Below are positions 45,103 to 53,641 of a stretch of 64,000 bases of DNA, piece by piece. Each line of letters starts with the position of its first letter. Position 1 is the stretch's first letter. The position numbers and the translations under genes are program-made. Source of the DNA: Pseudarthrobacter chlorophenolicus A6 (GTDB lineage Bacteria > Actinomycetota > Actinomycetes > Actinomycetales > Micrococcaceae); the NCBI RefSeq assembly GCF_000022025.1, contig NC_011881.1, positions 94,476-158,475 on the forward strand, in the 5' to 3' direction. Below the pieces are notes generated by a model. It was not told where the DNA came from, ran no database searches, and was given only the letters and a program-made list of their open reading frames with translations.

Positions 45103-45125
45103 GGGCGGGGGCCCGGCCCCCGCCC
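45103..45125 (+). terminator. GC hairpin between binding protein and permease genes
   Basis: Arms GGGCGGGGG (45103-45111) and CCCCCGCCC (45117-45125) with a five-base loop, no T-run. Same position as the hairpin in importer 2, so probably a partial terminator or mRNA stabiliser. Confidence 0.6.
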
Positions 45126-45134
45126 CTACGCGAC

Positions 45135-46088
45135 ATGGCATCAACCCTGTCTACCGACAACAACCGCCGAAGCTCACTCAAACCGGTAATCCCCTCCCCC
45201 ACCCAGCGACCACGAAAATCAGGTGACCGCCCAGCAGTCCTCGGATTCCTGGCCCCTAACCTTGCCGGATTCCTGCTGTTCACGCTCGTCCCGATCGGCG
45301 CATCCCTGGCGCTAAGCCTCTTTGAGTGGCCACTGATCGGGGAAGCCACGTTCTCCGGCTTCGACAACTTCATCCGGCTCTTCACCAAAGACCCCGTCTT
45401 CTGGGAGGTCGTCGGCAATACGTTCTATTTCGTAGGCGGCTACGTCGTCCTGAACCTCATCGTTTCACTGAGCCTGGCAATTTGGCTGACATCCCGCATC
45501 CGGTTCGCCGGCCTGTTTCGCTTTGCCTTCTTCCTCCCGGTGGTAGCCCCCATGGTCGCCAATGCCGTGGTCTGGCGGCTGCTGTTCACCCCCAACGACG
45601 GCCTTATCGCCTGGGCGACGAAAACATTCACTGGGCTGGAAGCTCCCAACTGGCTGGGATCGAGCGAATGGGCAATGCCGGCGGTCATCATCATGTCCGT
45701 CTGGGCCGGTTTCGGCTACAACATGATCATCTTTGTCGCCGCCATCGAGGGCGTCCCTGACAGCCTCTACGAAGCCGCGGCGATTGACGGCGCCGGCTGG
45801 TGGCGGCGCCTCTTCGGAGTCACCCTGCCCCTAATCAGCCCCAGCATGTTCTTCGCCACCGTCATGACCGTTATTTCATCACTTCAGGTCTTCGCCCAAC
45901 CGTACATTCTCACCGGTGGCGGCCCCGGTTCGTCGACGACAACTCTTGTCTTCTACCTCTATAAGCAAGGCTTTCAGGGCTATGAAATGGGCTACGCATC
46001 CTCGATCGCCTGGTCACTCTTCATCCTGATCATGGGCATCACGTTCCTCCAGTTCCGCGCCCAAAAGAGATGGGTACACTACGCATGA
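45135..46088 (+). CDS. CUT1-type sugar permease, importer 3 (first subunit)
   Basis: A 317-aa MalF/UgpA-like permease with a polar N-terminus, six hydrophobic segments and the EAA loop SLYEAAAIDGAGWWRRLFGVTLPLISP near residue 212. Its stop overlaps the next start (ATGA). Confidence 0.92.
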   Translation: MASTLSTDNNRRSSLKPVIPSPTQRPRKSGDRPAVLGFLAPNLAGFLLFTLVPIGASLALSLFEWPLIGEATFSGFDNFIRLFTKDPVFWEVVGNTFYFVGGYVVLNLIVSLSLAIWLTSRIRFAGLFRFAFFLPVVAPMVANAVVWRLLFTPNDGLIAWATKTFTGLEAPNWLGSSEWAMPAVIIMSVWAGFGYNMIIFVAAIEGVPDSLYEAAAIDGAGWWRRLFGVTLPLISPSMFFATVMTVISSLQVFAQPYILTGGGPGSSTTTLVFYLYKQGFQGYEMGYASSIAWSLFILIMGITFLQFRAQKRWVHYA

Positions 46089-46942
46089 GCACCATCGCGA
46101 CCCGGCGGACACCGCCGACGCTGAAAATTATCGGTAGCTGGACCTCCCACATCCTGCTCATCCTTACCGCGCTGATCACCCTGGTTCCGTTTATCTGGAT
46201 GATCTCAACAGCCCTGAAACCCGCTGGCGAGGTCTTCTCCGCACCACCGAAACTCATCGGCTCTTCCATCCAGTGGGGCAACTTCGCCGACGCATGGAAC
46301 TACCTGCCATTTGGCAGGTTCATGCTCAACGGCGTCCTCGTGTCCGCTCTGGGGACCCTCATCGTCGTCAGCACCAGCGCAATGGCCGCATACGCCTTTT
46401 CGCGCCTGCGCTGGCGCGGAAGGAACGGAGTTTTCCTCATCTACCTAGGAACCCTCATGATCCCGCAGGAAGTGTTGATCGTCCCCATGTTCATCCTGAT
46501 GCGGAACTTTGGATGGGTGAATTCATACCAAGCCCTCATCATTCCTTGGGCATTCACCGCATTTGGAACCTTCCTTCTCCGCCAATTCTTCCTGACGCTG
46601 CCCGACGAGCTCGAGGACGCGGCCCGCATCGACGGCGCCAACCGCTTCGTCAGCTTTACAAAAATACTTCTGCCCCTCGTCCGTCCGGCACTGGGTACCC
46701 TCGCCGTCTTCACCTTCATCGGCTACTGGAACAGCTTCCTCTGGCCCCTGCTAATCGTCAGCGACGTGAACATGGCCACTGTTCCGCTCGGACTCAACAT
46801 GTTTCTGGGCCAAACAGGCAACCAGTGGAACCTCCTCATGGCCGCTTCCACAATTTCCATCCTTCCGAGCGTCCTCATGGTTCTCGGTCTGCAGCGCTAC
46901 CTCGTCAAAGGCATCGCACTTAGCGGCCTCGGCGGACGCTGA
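46085..46942 (+). CDS. CUT1-type sugar permease, importer 3 (second subunit)
   Basis: A 285-aa MalG-like permease with six hydrophobic segments and the EAA loop DELEDAARIDGANRFVSFTKILLPLVRP near residue 180. ATG at 46085 overlaps the previous stop. No CUT1 ATPase gene follows. Confidence 0.92.
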   Translation: MSTIATRRTPPTLKIIGSWTSHILLILTALITLVPFIWMISTALKPAGEVFSAPPKLIGSSIQWGNFADAWNYLPFGRFMLNGVLVSALGTLIVVSTSAMAAYAFSRLRWRGRNGVFLIYLGTLMIPQEVLIVPMFILMRNFGWVNSYQALIIPWAFTAFGTFLLRQFFLTLPDELEDAARIDGANRFVSFTKILLPLVRPALGTLAVFTFIGYWNSFLWPLLIVSDVNMATVPLGLNMFLGQTGNQWNLLMAASTISILPSVLMVLGLQRYLVKGIALSGLGGR

Positions 46943-46975
46943 CTCGTCAAAATCCACATGAAAGGAACAAGCTAC

Positions 46976-48409
46976 GTGAGCTCCATCTACTACCAGCACC
47001 CAAACACCTGGTTCGGGGACTGCATGCCGCTCTACGCCGACGGCGCCTTCCAGCTCTACCACCAGCGAGACACCCGTAAGCCCGGACCCTTCGGCGAACC
47101 TTTCGGCTGGGCACTGGCAAGGACCACAGACTTCGTCAACTACGAGGACCTGGGCGAATCCCTGGAAAAGGGCGCCGACGATGCCCAGGACCAGTTCATC
47201 TTTGCCGGCAGCGTCTTCGAAGCAAAAGGGACCTACTACGCCGTATATACCGGTTACAACAGGGACTACCCGGACCAGGACAAAGCCTCACAGGTGCTCA
47301 TGATCGCCACCAGCACCGATCTCGTGAACTGGACCAAAACGGATCGCTCACTGGTAATCCCCCAAGACGGCTACGACAAAGACGACTGGCGTGACCCGTT
47401 CATCCTGTGGGACGACGAACGCGAAGTCTTCCTCATGATCCTCGGCGCCCGACTCGAAGGCGATAAAAAGCTGCTCACCGGGCGCACAGTTGCATTCACA
47501 TCCACTGACCTGGCGAACTGGGAATTCGAAGGCGACTTCTGGGCCCCGGATCTGTACACCATGCACGAGATGCCGGACCTGTTCAAAATGGGCGAGTGGT
47601 GGTACCTGCTTACCACCGAGTACAGCGACAAGAGCAAGACGGTCTACCGCATGAGCCGCTCACTGAGCGGCCCATGGAGCGCGCCCGTGGATGACGCCTT
47701 CGACGGCAGGTCCTACTACGCCGCGCGGTCCGCCTCAGACGGCGAACACCGGTACCTCTTCGGTTGGGTCGCAACCAAAGAAGGTGAAAAGGACAGCGCC
47801 CCTTGGCAATGGGGCGGAACCCTCGTTGTGCATGAGGTTTACCAGCGCCTAGACGGTTCCCTTGGCGTGAGGATTCCAGATACGGTCACCAGCGCCTTCT
47901 CAGACCACACGCAGCTTCTGGAACAGCCGCGAGCCGTAAGCAACGCAGACGGCCGCGCCCAGCTCTCCCTGGACGAGCAGGCCGACAGCACCTTCCTGTG
48001 GGAGACGACGGTCAGCGTAGCCGAAGGCACCCGCTCCTTCGCCCTCCTCCTCGCTCAAGACGAAGCCTCCGGAGATGCCTACGAATTTCTCTTTGAAGTG
48101 GGCGAGAACCGACTGCGCTTCGACAAGGTTCCCAACTACCCATGGAACCGTTACGACAACAAGGGACTAGAGCGCCCCTTCACGGTCACTCCGGGCGACA
48201 AGATCCACATCCAAGTGATCGTCGACGGGAGCATCGCAACGGTCTACGCTGACGGCGTCGCACTCAATGCACGAATCTACGACGCCAAGGGCCAAACTCT
48301 CGCCATTCAGGCCATCGACGGCGAAGTGACAGTCCATGACTCCGTACTCCGGCATCTAAGCCAGGAACCTGCTGAAGCGGCTTTAGCGACGGCAAACGCC
48401 ACGATTTAG
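46976..48409 (+). CDS. GH32-like beta-fructofuranosidase with a variant nucleophile motif
   Basis: A 477-aa five-bladed beta-propeller GH32-type enzyme plus C-terminal beta-sandwich (from about residue 300). The catalytic triad can be placed: Asp15 in WFGDCMP (replacing the classical WMNDPNG), Asp140 in WRDPF and Glu198 in MHEMPDL. There is no signal peptide, so it acts on imported sugar. The variant first motif belongs to a less studied GH32 subgroup, so sucrose, levanbiose, inulobiose or another fructoside are all possible substrates. A GTG at 46976 with AAAGGA nine bases before is preferred over an ATG at 46958. Confidence 0.85.
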   Translation: MSSIYYQHPNTWFGDCMPLYADGAFQLYHQRDTRKPGPFGEPFGWALARTTDFVNYEDLGESLEKGADDAQDQFIFAGSVFEAKGTYYAVYTGYNRDYPDQDKASQVLMIATSTDLVNWTKTDRSLVIPQDGYDKDDWRDPFILWDDEREVFLMILGARLEGDKKLLTGRTVAFTSTDLANWEFEGDFWAPDLYTMHEMPDLFKMGEWWYLLTTEYSDKSKTVYRMSRSLSGPWSAPVDDAFDGRSYYAARSASDGEHRYLFGWVATKEGEKDSAPWQWGGTLVVHEVYQRLDGSLGVRIPDTVTSAFSDHTQLLEQPRAVSNADGRAQLSLDEQADSTFLWETTVSVAEGTRSFALLLAQDEASGDAYEFLFEVGENRLRFDKVPNYPWNRYDNKGLERPFTVTPGDKIHIQVIVDGSIATVYADGVALNARIYDAKGQTLAIQAIDGEVTVHDSVLRHLSQEPAEAALATANATI

Positions 48410-48413
48410 ACCT

Positions 48414-48450
48414 CGGCTGGTTCGGCGAGGTTGTCTCGCCGAACCAGCCG
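48414..48450 (+). terminator. Strong terminator after the GH32-like gene
   Basis: Perfect 16-bp stem CGGCTGGTTCGGCGAG / CTCGCCGAACCAGCCG with a five-base loop, starting five bases after the stop codon. Confidence 0.85.
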
Positions 48451-48615
48451 AATCTGCCTGATTTGGCCACACCCCAATCTGACGTCAGGAAGCAAGGATA
48501 CGAACGTCAGAATAGGGTCCGGAAAGCAGTTCCTGCACATGCCGAGGGAACAATCTAAGATTCAAACCTGACAGCCGGCACCGCTGCTCAGCTTGCGCGG
48601 GCGGTTGCCTGGCAG

Positions 48616-48636
48616 TTGTGCAACAGCCTGTTGCGC
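48616..48636. repeat. Palindromic repeat, left copy
   Basis: GTGCAACA, GCC, TGTTGCGC: an inverted repeat with one mismatch. A close copy lies at 51493-51513, and the two also share GTTGCCTG just upstream, about 2.9 kb apart. They bracket the pRiA4b ORF-3-like and DUF1016 genes. The rest of 48451-48883 holds no recognisable gene. Confidence 0.55.
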
Positions 48637-48883
48637 AATTGGCAGAGAGTGTCTGGACGATCTTTTTCGCTGCCACAGCCGGGGACAGTCCCTCTGCGTT
48701 ATCCACCGCTACTGTTGCTGAGAGGTCTCCCAATGACTCCCGATTCCAGCCGTGGATAAACCGGGATTGACCCCGACTATGGACAGCTTGCAGGGGCATC
48801 GCCTCTAGCGGGAATTGCTGATTTGAGGCCCCGGCGCGACGGCGTCAAGCACACGAAACCGCCCGCTGAGGCAGGATAGTGCT

Positions 48884-50278
48884 GTGACGAAACTTGCTGC
48901 AGAGGAAGAGCCCGGATCGTTGCTGCAGGTGAAAGTCTTCATCGTGGATAGTGAGCCGGCCATCTGGCGGCTCCTCGAAATCGACCCATCCTTGACCCTG
49001 GACAGAGTTCACGAGATTCTCCAAACGGCCGTTGGGTGGCGGGATTCGCATCTGCATGCCTTCACGGACACGGACCCCTATATTCGTCTGCGCGCCGTGA
49101 ATGGGCACGTCCGCGAACCCCGGCGCTGGGTCTCCCAGGACTTGTTGGAAGACAACGGCAATGACCTCCCGGAGACTGACTGGACACTTGGTCAGATCCT
49201 TACCGTGGAGTCCGGTCCCGTGTTCTATGAATATGACTTCGGAGACGGGTGGGTCCACCGCCTCGAACTCACCGGAACCGTTCCCATGCCAGCCAGCGCC
49301 CCAAGGGCGCGGCTCATGGACGGCGCACGTCGGGCGCCGCTTGAAGATTCCGGCGGCATTGGTGGCTACCACGACCTGCTTGACGTCCTGGCAGACCCAG
49401 ACCACGAAGAGCACGAGAACCTTCGGGCATGGGTTGCCTGGACAGCGGGGCCATGGCACGAATTCGATCCGGAGCAACTGGACATAGATGCTGTGAACAA
49501 CGAGCTCGCAATGGTGTTTGCTGCCCCTTCTTCCAATGTACGCGGCAGCGGAAGTGAGTCGCTGGTTCATGAACTGGCGAACCGGATGCCTCTCGGCCTT
49601 CGACGCGAGTTCCGTTCATACGTCCACGCGGCCGGCCTCGACGGACCGGGAACGGTCGAAGCAGATGTCGTCGAGGCGATGACCGCCCCGTTTCTTTGGC
49701 TCACCCGCCGTATCGGGTTGGAGGGTCTATCCCTCACTGCTGCCGGCTGGCTGCCGCCGACTGTGGTCCGTGAGGCAATGACGGAGCTCGGCTGGGCCAA
49801 AGACTGGATCGGCAAGGCCAACCGCGAGGACCAGACACTGCCCGTCCTTCAGCTGCGTGAAAGCGCCCAACGACTCGGCCTGATCCGCAAAATCAAGGGC
49901 AAGTTAGTCCTCTCATCCGCCGCCAAACGGCTGCTGGATGATCCCGCAGGCCTTTGGCTCTTCCTCGCACGATCCATCGCCCACCGGCACCGCCATGACT
50001 CCGAGCGCGACGCGGCGCTGTTACTTCTGCTCGAAGTCGCTGCAGGGAAACGAACCGAATGGGCCGACTACCTTGAGGCCGTGGCCTTCGGCCTCGGAGC
50101 ACTCGGCTGGCGGAGCCGTACCGGAGCCGATCTTGCACCGAACACCGTCCACGCACTCCTCGTCGATGCCTACGAGGTAATGCTGAACCTCGGCATCTTC
50201 AACGACCGATTCGAGCTAGAAACCAATACGGTCAAGGCACCAGGGCAAGCCTTCGCCCGAACAGCACTTCATTCATAA
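48884..50278 (+). CDS. Plasmid pRiA4b ORF-3-like protein with C-terminal extension
   Basis: A 464-aa protein. Residues about 12-190 are a pRiA4b ORF-3 domain with KVFIVDSEPAIWRLLEID, SLTLDRVHEILQTAVGWRDSHLHAF, FYEYDFGDGWVHRLEL and APLEDSGGIGGYHDLL. It is the same family as the protein at 25189. Residues 215-464 form an additional helical region (LQLRESAQRLGLIRKIKGKLVLSSAAKRLLDDPAGLW) seen in longer members, perhaps winged-helix-like. Function unknown; the family is tied to plasmids and mobile elements. GTG start. Convergent with the DUF1016 nuclease gene, 34 bases apart. Confidence 0.88.
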   Translation: MTKLAAEEEPGSLLQVKVFIVDSEPAIWRLLEIDPSLTLDRVHEILQTAVGWRDSHLHAFTDTDPYIRLRAVNGHVREPRRWVSQDLLEDNGNDLPETDWTLGQILTVESGPVFYEYDFGDGWVHRLELTGTVPMPASAPRARLMDGARRAPLEDSGGIGGYHDLLDVLADPDHEEHENLRAWVAWTAGPWHEFDPEQLDIDAVNNELAMVFAAPSSNVRGSGSESLVHELANRMPLGLRREFRSYVHAAGLDGPGTVEADVVEAMTAPFLWLTRRIGLEGLSLTAAGWLPPTVVREAMTELGWAKDWIGKANREDQTLPVLQLRESAQRLGLIRKIKGKLVLSSAAKRLLDDPAGLWLFLARSIAHRHRHDSERDAALLLLLEVAAGKRTEWADYLEAVAFGLGALGWRSRTGADLAPNTVHALLVDAYEVMLNLGIFNDRFELETNTVKAPGQAFARTALHS

Positions 50279-50312
50279 CCAGGCGTATCAGTTACCTGCC
50301 GGGTCCCCCAAG

Positions 50313-51365
50313 TTATTCGCCATCGGCTGCGCTTCCGACGCTCCCCTGTTCGAGTGCTGCAGTGATTGCTGCGGGTGAGGGAAGCGCGTCGCGTTCCTCG
50401 GGTGGGAGCTTGTCGTAGGTGTAAGAGGTGACGGCGATGGGTTGCGAAGACCCATCGAGCGCGTACCGGACTGTTGGCTCGTGTTTGGAACCACACACGA
50501 GGATTCCGACCGTGGGCGCCATTCCGGGGAACTTCACGAGGTCGTTGACGGCGGCCACGTAGAAGTTCAACTGGCCGAGGTGTTCTGGTTTGAATCGGCC
50601 GGCCTTGAGTTCGACGACGACAAACCGGTTGGTGGGTACATGTACGAGGAGGAGGTCGATGTAGAAATCTTCACCTTCGACATCGAGGTGGTACTGGCGG
50701 CCATAGAAGGCGAATCCTGGCCCGAACTCAGCCAGGGTTTGGGACATGCGCAACGTCATGGCCTGCTCGATGGCGAGTTCCTCAGCCTCTTCGGTGAGTC
50801 CCAGGAAGTCGAGCACCAGTGGGTCTTTTGCGACTTCCCGAGCCAGGTCAGTGCCTTCTCCTGGAAGTCTCGCCTCGAGGTTATTCGGAGCGGCACCTTC
50901 GCGCGTGTGGAGCTGCGTGAGAATCTGGTGTTCCAGCACAGCCACCGACCAACCGTGCTCGAGGGCTTTCGAAGCGTACCAACGTCGCAGCCCGTGTTCG
51001 TTGAGCTTGGTTAAGAGGGCCACGTTGTGACTCCAACTCAATTGTCCAGACGATGTCTGGACAATTGGTTCCTGCCCGTTCCAGGCGCCGGCGAACGCAC
51101 GCATGTTATAGAGGTTCGTACGGGAGAACCCCTTCATGTGTGGAAACTCCGCACGAAGGTCTCGTGCGAGCCGGTCAAGGACCTTGCTTCCCCACGGTTC
51201 GCTCGCCTGTTTGTCCAGGATCGTTTGTCCGATGTTCCAGTAGAGCTCGACCATTGCGGTATTCACGGCGCGTTGGGCCCGGTACTGGGCTTCCTTTACG
51301 AGCACTTTCAGCGACCCCAGCACGGCCGCGTAATTTCCGGGTAGGTCAGGTTCGAGCTCGGTCAT
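50313..51365 (-). CDS. PDDEXK nuclease-domain protein (DUF1016/YhcG type)
   Basis: A 350-aa protein. The N-terminal DUF1016 region has ELYWNIGQTILDKQASEPWGSKVLDRLARDLRAEFP and GFSRTNLYNMRAFAGAW. The C-terminal PD-(D/E)xK domain has DFYIDLLLVH and FVVVELKAGRFKPEHLGQLNFY, that is Asp then ExK. Members are found beside restriction systems and on mobile elements and are linked to DNA repair or defence. Start at 51365 from family alignment. A 29-bp palindrome lies inside the coding sequence and a near-copy just upstream of the start. Confidence 0.92.
   Translation of the reverse strand: MTELEPDLPGNYAAVLGSLKVLVKEAQYRAQRAVNTAMVELYWNIGQTILDKQASEPWGSKVLDRLARDLRAEFPHMKGFSRTNLYNMRAFAGAWNGQEPIVQTSSGQLSWSHNVALLTKLNEHGLRRWYASKALEHGWSVAVLEHQILTQLHTREGAAPNNLEARLPGEGTDLAREVAKDPLVLDFLGLTEEAEELAIEQAMTLRMSQTLAEFGPGFAFYGRQYHLDVEGEDFYIDLLLVHVPTNRFVVVELKAGRFKPEHLGQLNFYVAAVNDLVKFPGMAPTVGILVCGSKHEPTVRYALDGSSQPIAVTSYTYDKLPPEERDALPSPAAITAALEQGSVGSAADGE
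51039..51067. repeat. 29-bp palindrome inside the DUF1016 gene
   Basis: CAATTGTCCAGAC, GAT, GTCTGGACAATTG: perfect 13-bp arms with a three-base spacer, in the part coding for QTSSGQLSW. The same outer 12 bases recur at 51405-51433. Confidence 0.8.
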
Positions 51366-51404
51366 GGATTCCACAGTAGCCGGACGCTCCGCCTGTCTTC
51401 CGCG

Positions 51405-51433
51405 CAATTGTCCAGACAGCATCTGGACAATTG
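51405..51433. promoter_or_regulatory. Palindrome upstream of the DUF1016 gene
   Basis: CAATTGTCCAGA (51405-51416), five-base spacer, TCTGGACAATTG (51422-51433). It lies 40 bases upstream of the start codon, in the promoter region, and matches the palindrome inside the gene. Operator or recombination site; protein unknown. Confidence 0.6.
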
Positions 51434-51492
51434 GACCGTTGTTCCGAGGACGCTTGGTAGCTCATACCCTGCCGGGCATGCGTTGCCTGCGA

Positions 51493-51513
51493 TTGTGCAA
51501 CAACCTGTTGCAC
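51493..51513. repeat. Palindromic repeat, right copy
   Basis: GTGCAACA, ACC, TGTTGCAC: perfect 8-bp inverted repeat, near-copy of 48616-48636. Confidence 0.55.
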
Positions 51514-51620
51514 TAATAGCTTCATCTCTGTGGTGCATTGTCGGCGTTATCCTCCCTTCCGTGGGAGGGATCGGGTTCGAGCGTGAGCTGCCTTATTGGT
51601 TGGACCGGGTGGAGGTTGAT

Positions 51621-52292
51621 ATGAGTCAGTCGGAGCTTGCTTTGCCGACGGCCCGGCGGACCGCCCCGCACGGCGAGTGGGTGGAGATGTACCGGCGCGG
51701 TATTGCCCCATCCAGGATCGCCGTGCTGCACGCCGCGCCGGTGACCACCGTGCGCTTCCACCTGCAGGTCGCGAAGAAGCTGGAGCCTGGCCTCGAAGCA
51801 GAACACAAGAAAGCATTGCCGCAGCCTGCGCGACCGTCAGCAGCCTCCCTGCAGACGATGCAGAACGTTGTTGCATTCTGCCAGGCCGCCGGCCGGCTTC
51901 CATCGGCCCGTGCGAAGTCACCCAATGAGTCGATGCTGGGCCGTTGGCTCTACCGACGGCGTCAGGAAGCACTGGCAGGCACCCTCTCCCCCGCCATTCG
52001 TGATGGGCTTGATGTGATTCCCGGCTGGGACCTGACGACGCGGCGTAAGGCTGACGACGAGGCCCGGTGGCAGAAGCGTCTCCAGCAGGTGAGGACCATC
52101 CGCGACGCCGGCGGTGACTGGCCGCGTCATCAAAAAACCCCGGACCCGGACGAACGGATCCTGGGTGTGTGGCTGCACGGCCAGCGGATCAATTACCGTC
52201 AGGGGAGGCTGGCCCCGGAAAAGGAGTCGCTGCTGAACGAGCTCGTGCCCGGTTGGCGCGAAGGCAGGCGCGGCACCAGCGGCCGACGATGA
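51621..52292 (+). CDS. Orphan helicase-associated-domain protein
   Basis: A 223-aa DNA-binding-like protein. Residues about 18-60 look like a helix-turn-helix (GEWVEMYRRGIAPSRIAVLHAAPVTTVRFHLQ). Two helicase-associated (HA) repeats follow: about 78-140 (LGRWLYRRRQEALAGTLSPAIRDGLDVIPGW) and about 148-213 (LGVWLHGQRINYRQGRLAPEKESLLNELVPGW). HA repeats usually sit at the C-terminus of SNF2-type or phage helicases; here there is no helicase, a form common on actinobacterial plasmids. GGAGG lies five bases before the ATG. Probably binds nucleic acid in plasmid maintenance. Confidence 0.82.
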   Translation: MSQSELALPTARRTAPHGEWVEMYRRGIAPSRIAVLHAAPVTTVRFHLQVAKKLEPGLEAEHKKALPQPARPSAASLQTMQNVVAFCQAAGRLPSARAKSPNESMLGRWLYRRRQEALAGTLSPAIRDGLDVIPGWDLTTRRKADDEARWQKRLQQVRTIRDAGGDWPRHQKTPDPDERILGVWLHGQRINYRQGRLAPEKESLLNELVPGWREGRRGTSGRR

Positions 52293-52331
52293 ACACAGGT
52301 GAACCCCAGCGACACGTAGGCGCAGTTACAC

Positions 52332-52363
52332 GGGGAGGGACTGCAAAAGCGCAGTCCCTCCCC
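52332..52363. terminator. Bidirectional terminator between convergent genes
   Basis: Perfect 13-bp stem GGGGAGGGACTGC / GCAGTCCCTCCCC with a six-base loop and TTT after it. It ends the plus-strand HA-protein transcript and the minus-strand mob operon. Confidence 0.85.
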
Positions 52364-52377
52364 TTTCGTCTGCTGGG

Positions 52378-53610
52378 TTATCGGCTGGGTCCGCTCTTGG
52401 ATCGTTCGGCTCCCACGGCTGACCCGGTGCGGGTCTTCCTGGCCTTGGCCGCGGCTTTGCCCATGGTGACTGCTGCGTTGGGGTGGGTGCCTTCGCTGCG
52501 CGCCGCAGTGAGCCTTCCGCGGATCTGGGCTTCGTTGGTGCCAGTGTTCTGCAGGGACTCCGCGAATTTCGCGTGGTGTTCGGCCGAGCCATAGCCAGCA
52601 GCTGACGCGGTTTCTGCCGTCCGGCCCTGGTCATGAATGCGGTTGCTGTAGTTGCCAGTGACGCGGTTCTCGATATCCCGGCCGACGCTTTCGAGTCGGG
52701 CGAAGAGTTCCTTTTCGGCCCGCTCGTACCGCTGTTCCATGGACGCCCACCGGGAGCCTTCGAAGCCGCCCTCTGCAAGCAGCTTGGCTTCGTGCATGTC
52801 CCTTGCCGCTTTGACGAATTCGGGGTCCTGGAAGTGGGCTTCGCCGGCGCCATTAAGGTTCGCGGTCGTTTCTTTGCGGAGCTGGTCAATGTCAGGGCCG
52901 TTGATGCCGTCTTTGCCGATCAGGAACATGCGCTCCTTGATGTCCGCGTCTGCGGCCGCGGCTGCTTTAGGGGTTTTGGCGTTGTGGGCGCGCTGCAGGG
53001 CCTGTGCCAGTTCGGGGTTTGCCAGGTACTCGACGGGGACCTGGTGGCGCTCCATGTGAGGTGCCAGCTTCGCAGCCTGGGCTCGAAGTTCTTCTGCCTG
53101 GGCGGCTGCAATCAGCTGCATGGCTTTTTCGTGTTCGGCGGCGGCTTTCCGTGCTTCTTCCTGGCTGCGTGCCAGCTCGTCCATCCGGGCCTTCTCGGTG
53201 GCGATAGTCGCGATCCCTGATTCGAGGTAGGCGGTGTCTGTGCCGACGTCGTGTGTGTCGATGCCGTACCGGGCGAGGACTTCTTGACGGATTTTCGTGG
53301 CTGCTTCGAGGGCGGCGGGGTCGTGGTCTTTCCAGCCTTCGGCGGCGGCGTGTGCCGTGGCGATGTCGGCCGGTTGTGCCTTGTCCCACCACTCGTCCTT
53401 CTGTACGGGTGCGAGGGCGGCGAGGGCGGTGCTTCGCTCGGCGGCAAGACGTGCTTGGGCTTCGTGGGCGGCTTGGGTGTCCTGGTGTTCCTGCTGTCGC
53501 TGGGCTTCCTGCCGGCGGCGGGCCAGCGTCTCGGCGATGCGTGAGGCGATCAGCAGGGATTGCCGCATTCCGTTGTCGAACAGGTCGTCGATGCCGTCTG
53601 ATTCACTCAT
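52378..53610 (-). CDS. Coiled-coil mobilisation accessory protein
   Basis: A 410-aa soluble, Ala/Glu/Arg-rich protein with long predicted coiled coils (residues about 25-65 and 135-195) and a Gly/Ala-rich basic tail. It lies 31 bases downstream of the relaxase gene on the same strand, so it is the last gene of the mob operon. Proteins like this occur after relaxase genes on actinobacterial plasmids and may join the relaxosome or coupling. No catalytic motif was seen. Confidence 0.75.
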   Translation of the reverse strand: MSESDGIDDLFDNGMRQSLLIASRIAETLARRRQEAQRQQEHQDTQAAHEAQARLAAERSTALAALAPVQKDEWWDKAQPADIATAHAAAEGWKDHDPAALEAATKIRQEVLARYGIDTHDVGTDTAYLESGIATIATEKARMDELARSQEEARKAAAEHEKAMQLIAAAQAEELRAQAAKLAPHMERHQVPVEYLANPELAQALQRAHNAKTPKAAAAADADIKERMFLIGKDGINGPDIDQLRKETTANLNGAGEAHFQDPEFVKAARDMHEAKLLAEGGFEGSRWASMEQRYERAEKELFARLESVGRDIENRVTGNYSNRIHDQGRTAETASAAGYGSAEHHAKFAESLQNTGTNEAQIRGRLTAARSEGTHPNAAVTMGKAAAKARKTRTGSAVGAERSKSGPSR

Positions 53611-53641
53611 GGTGTTCCCCTTGCACTAGTGGTGTGAACTG

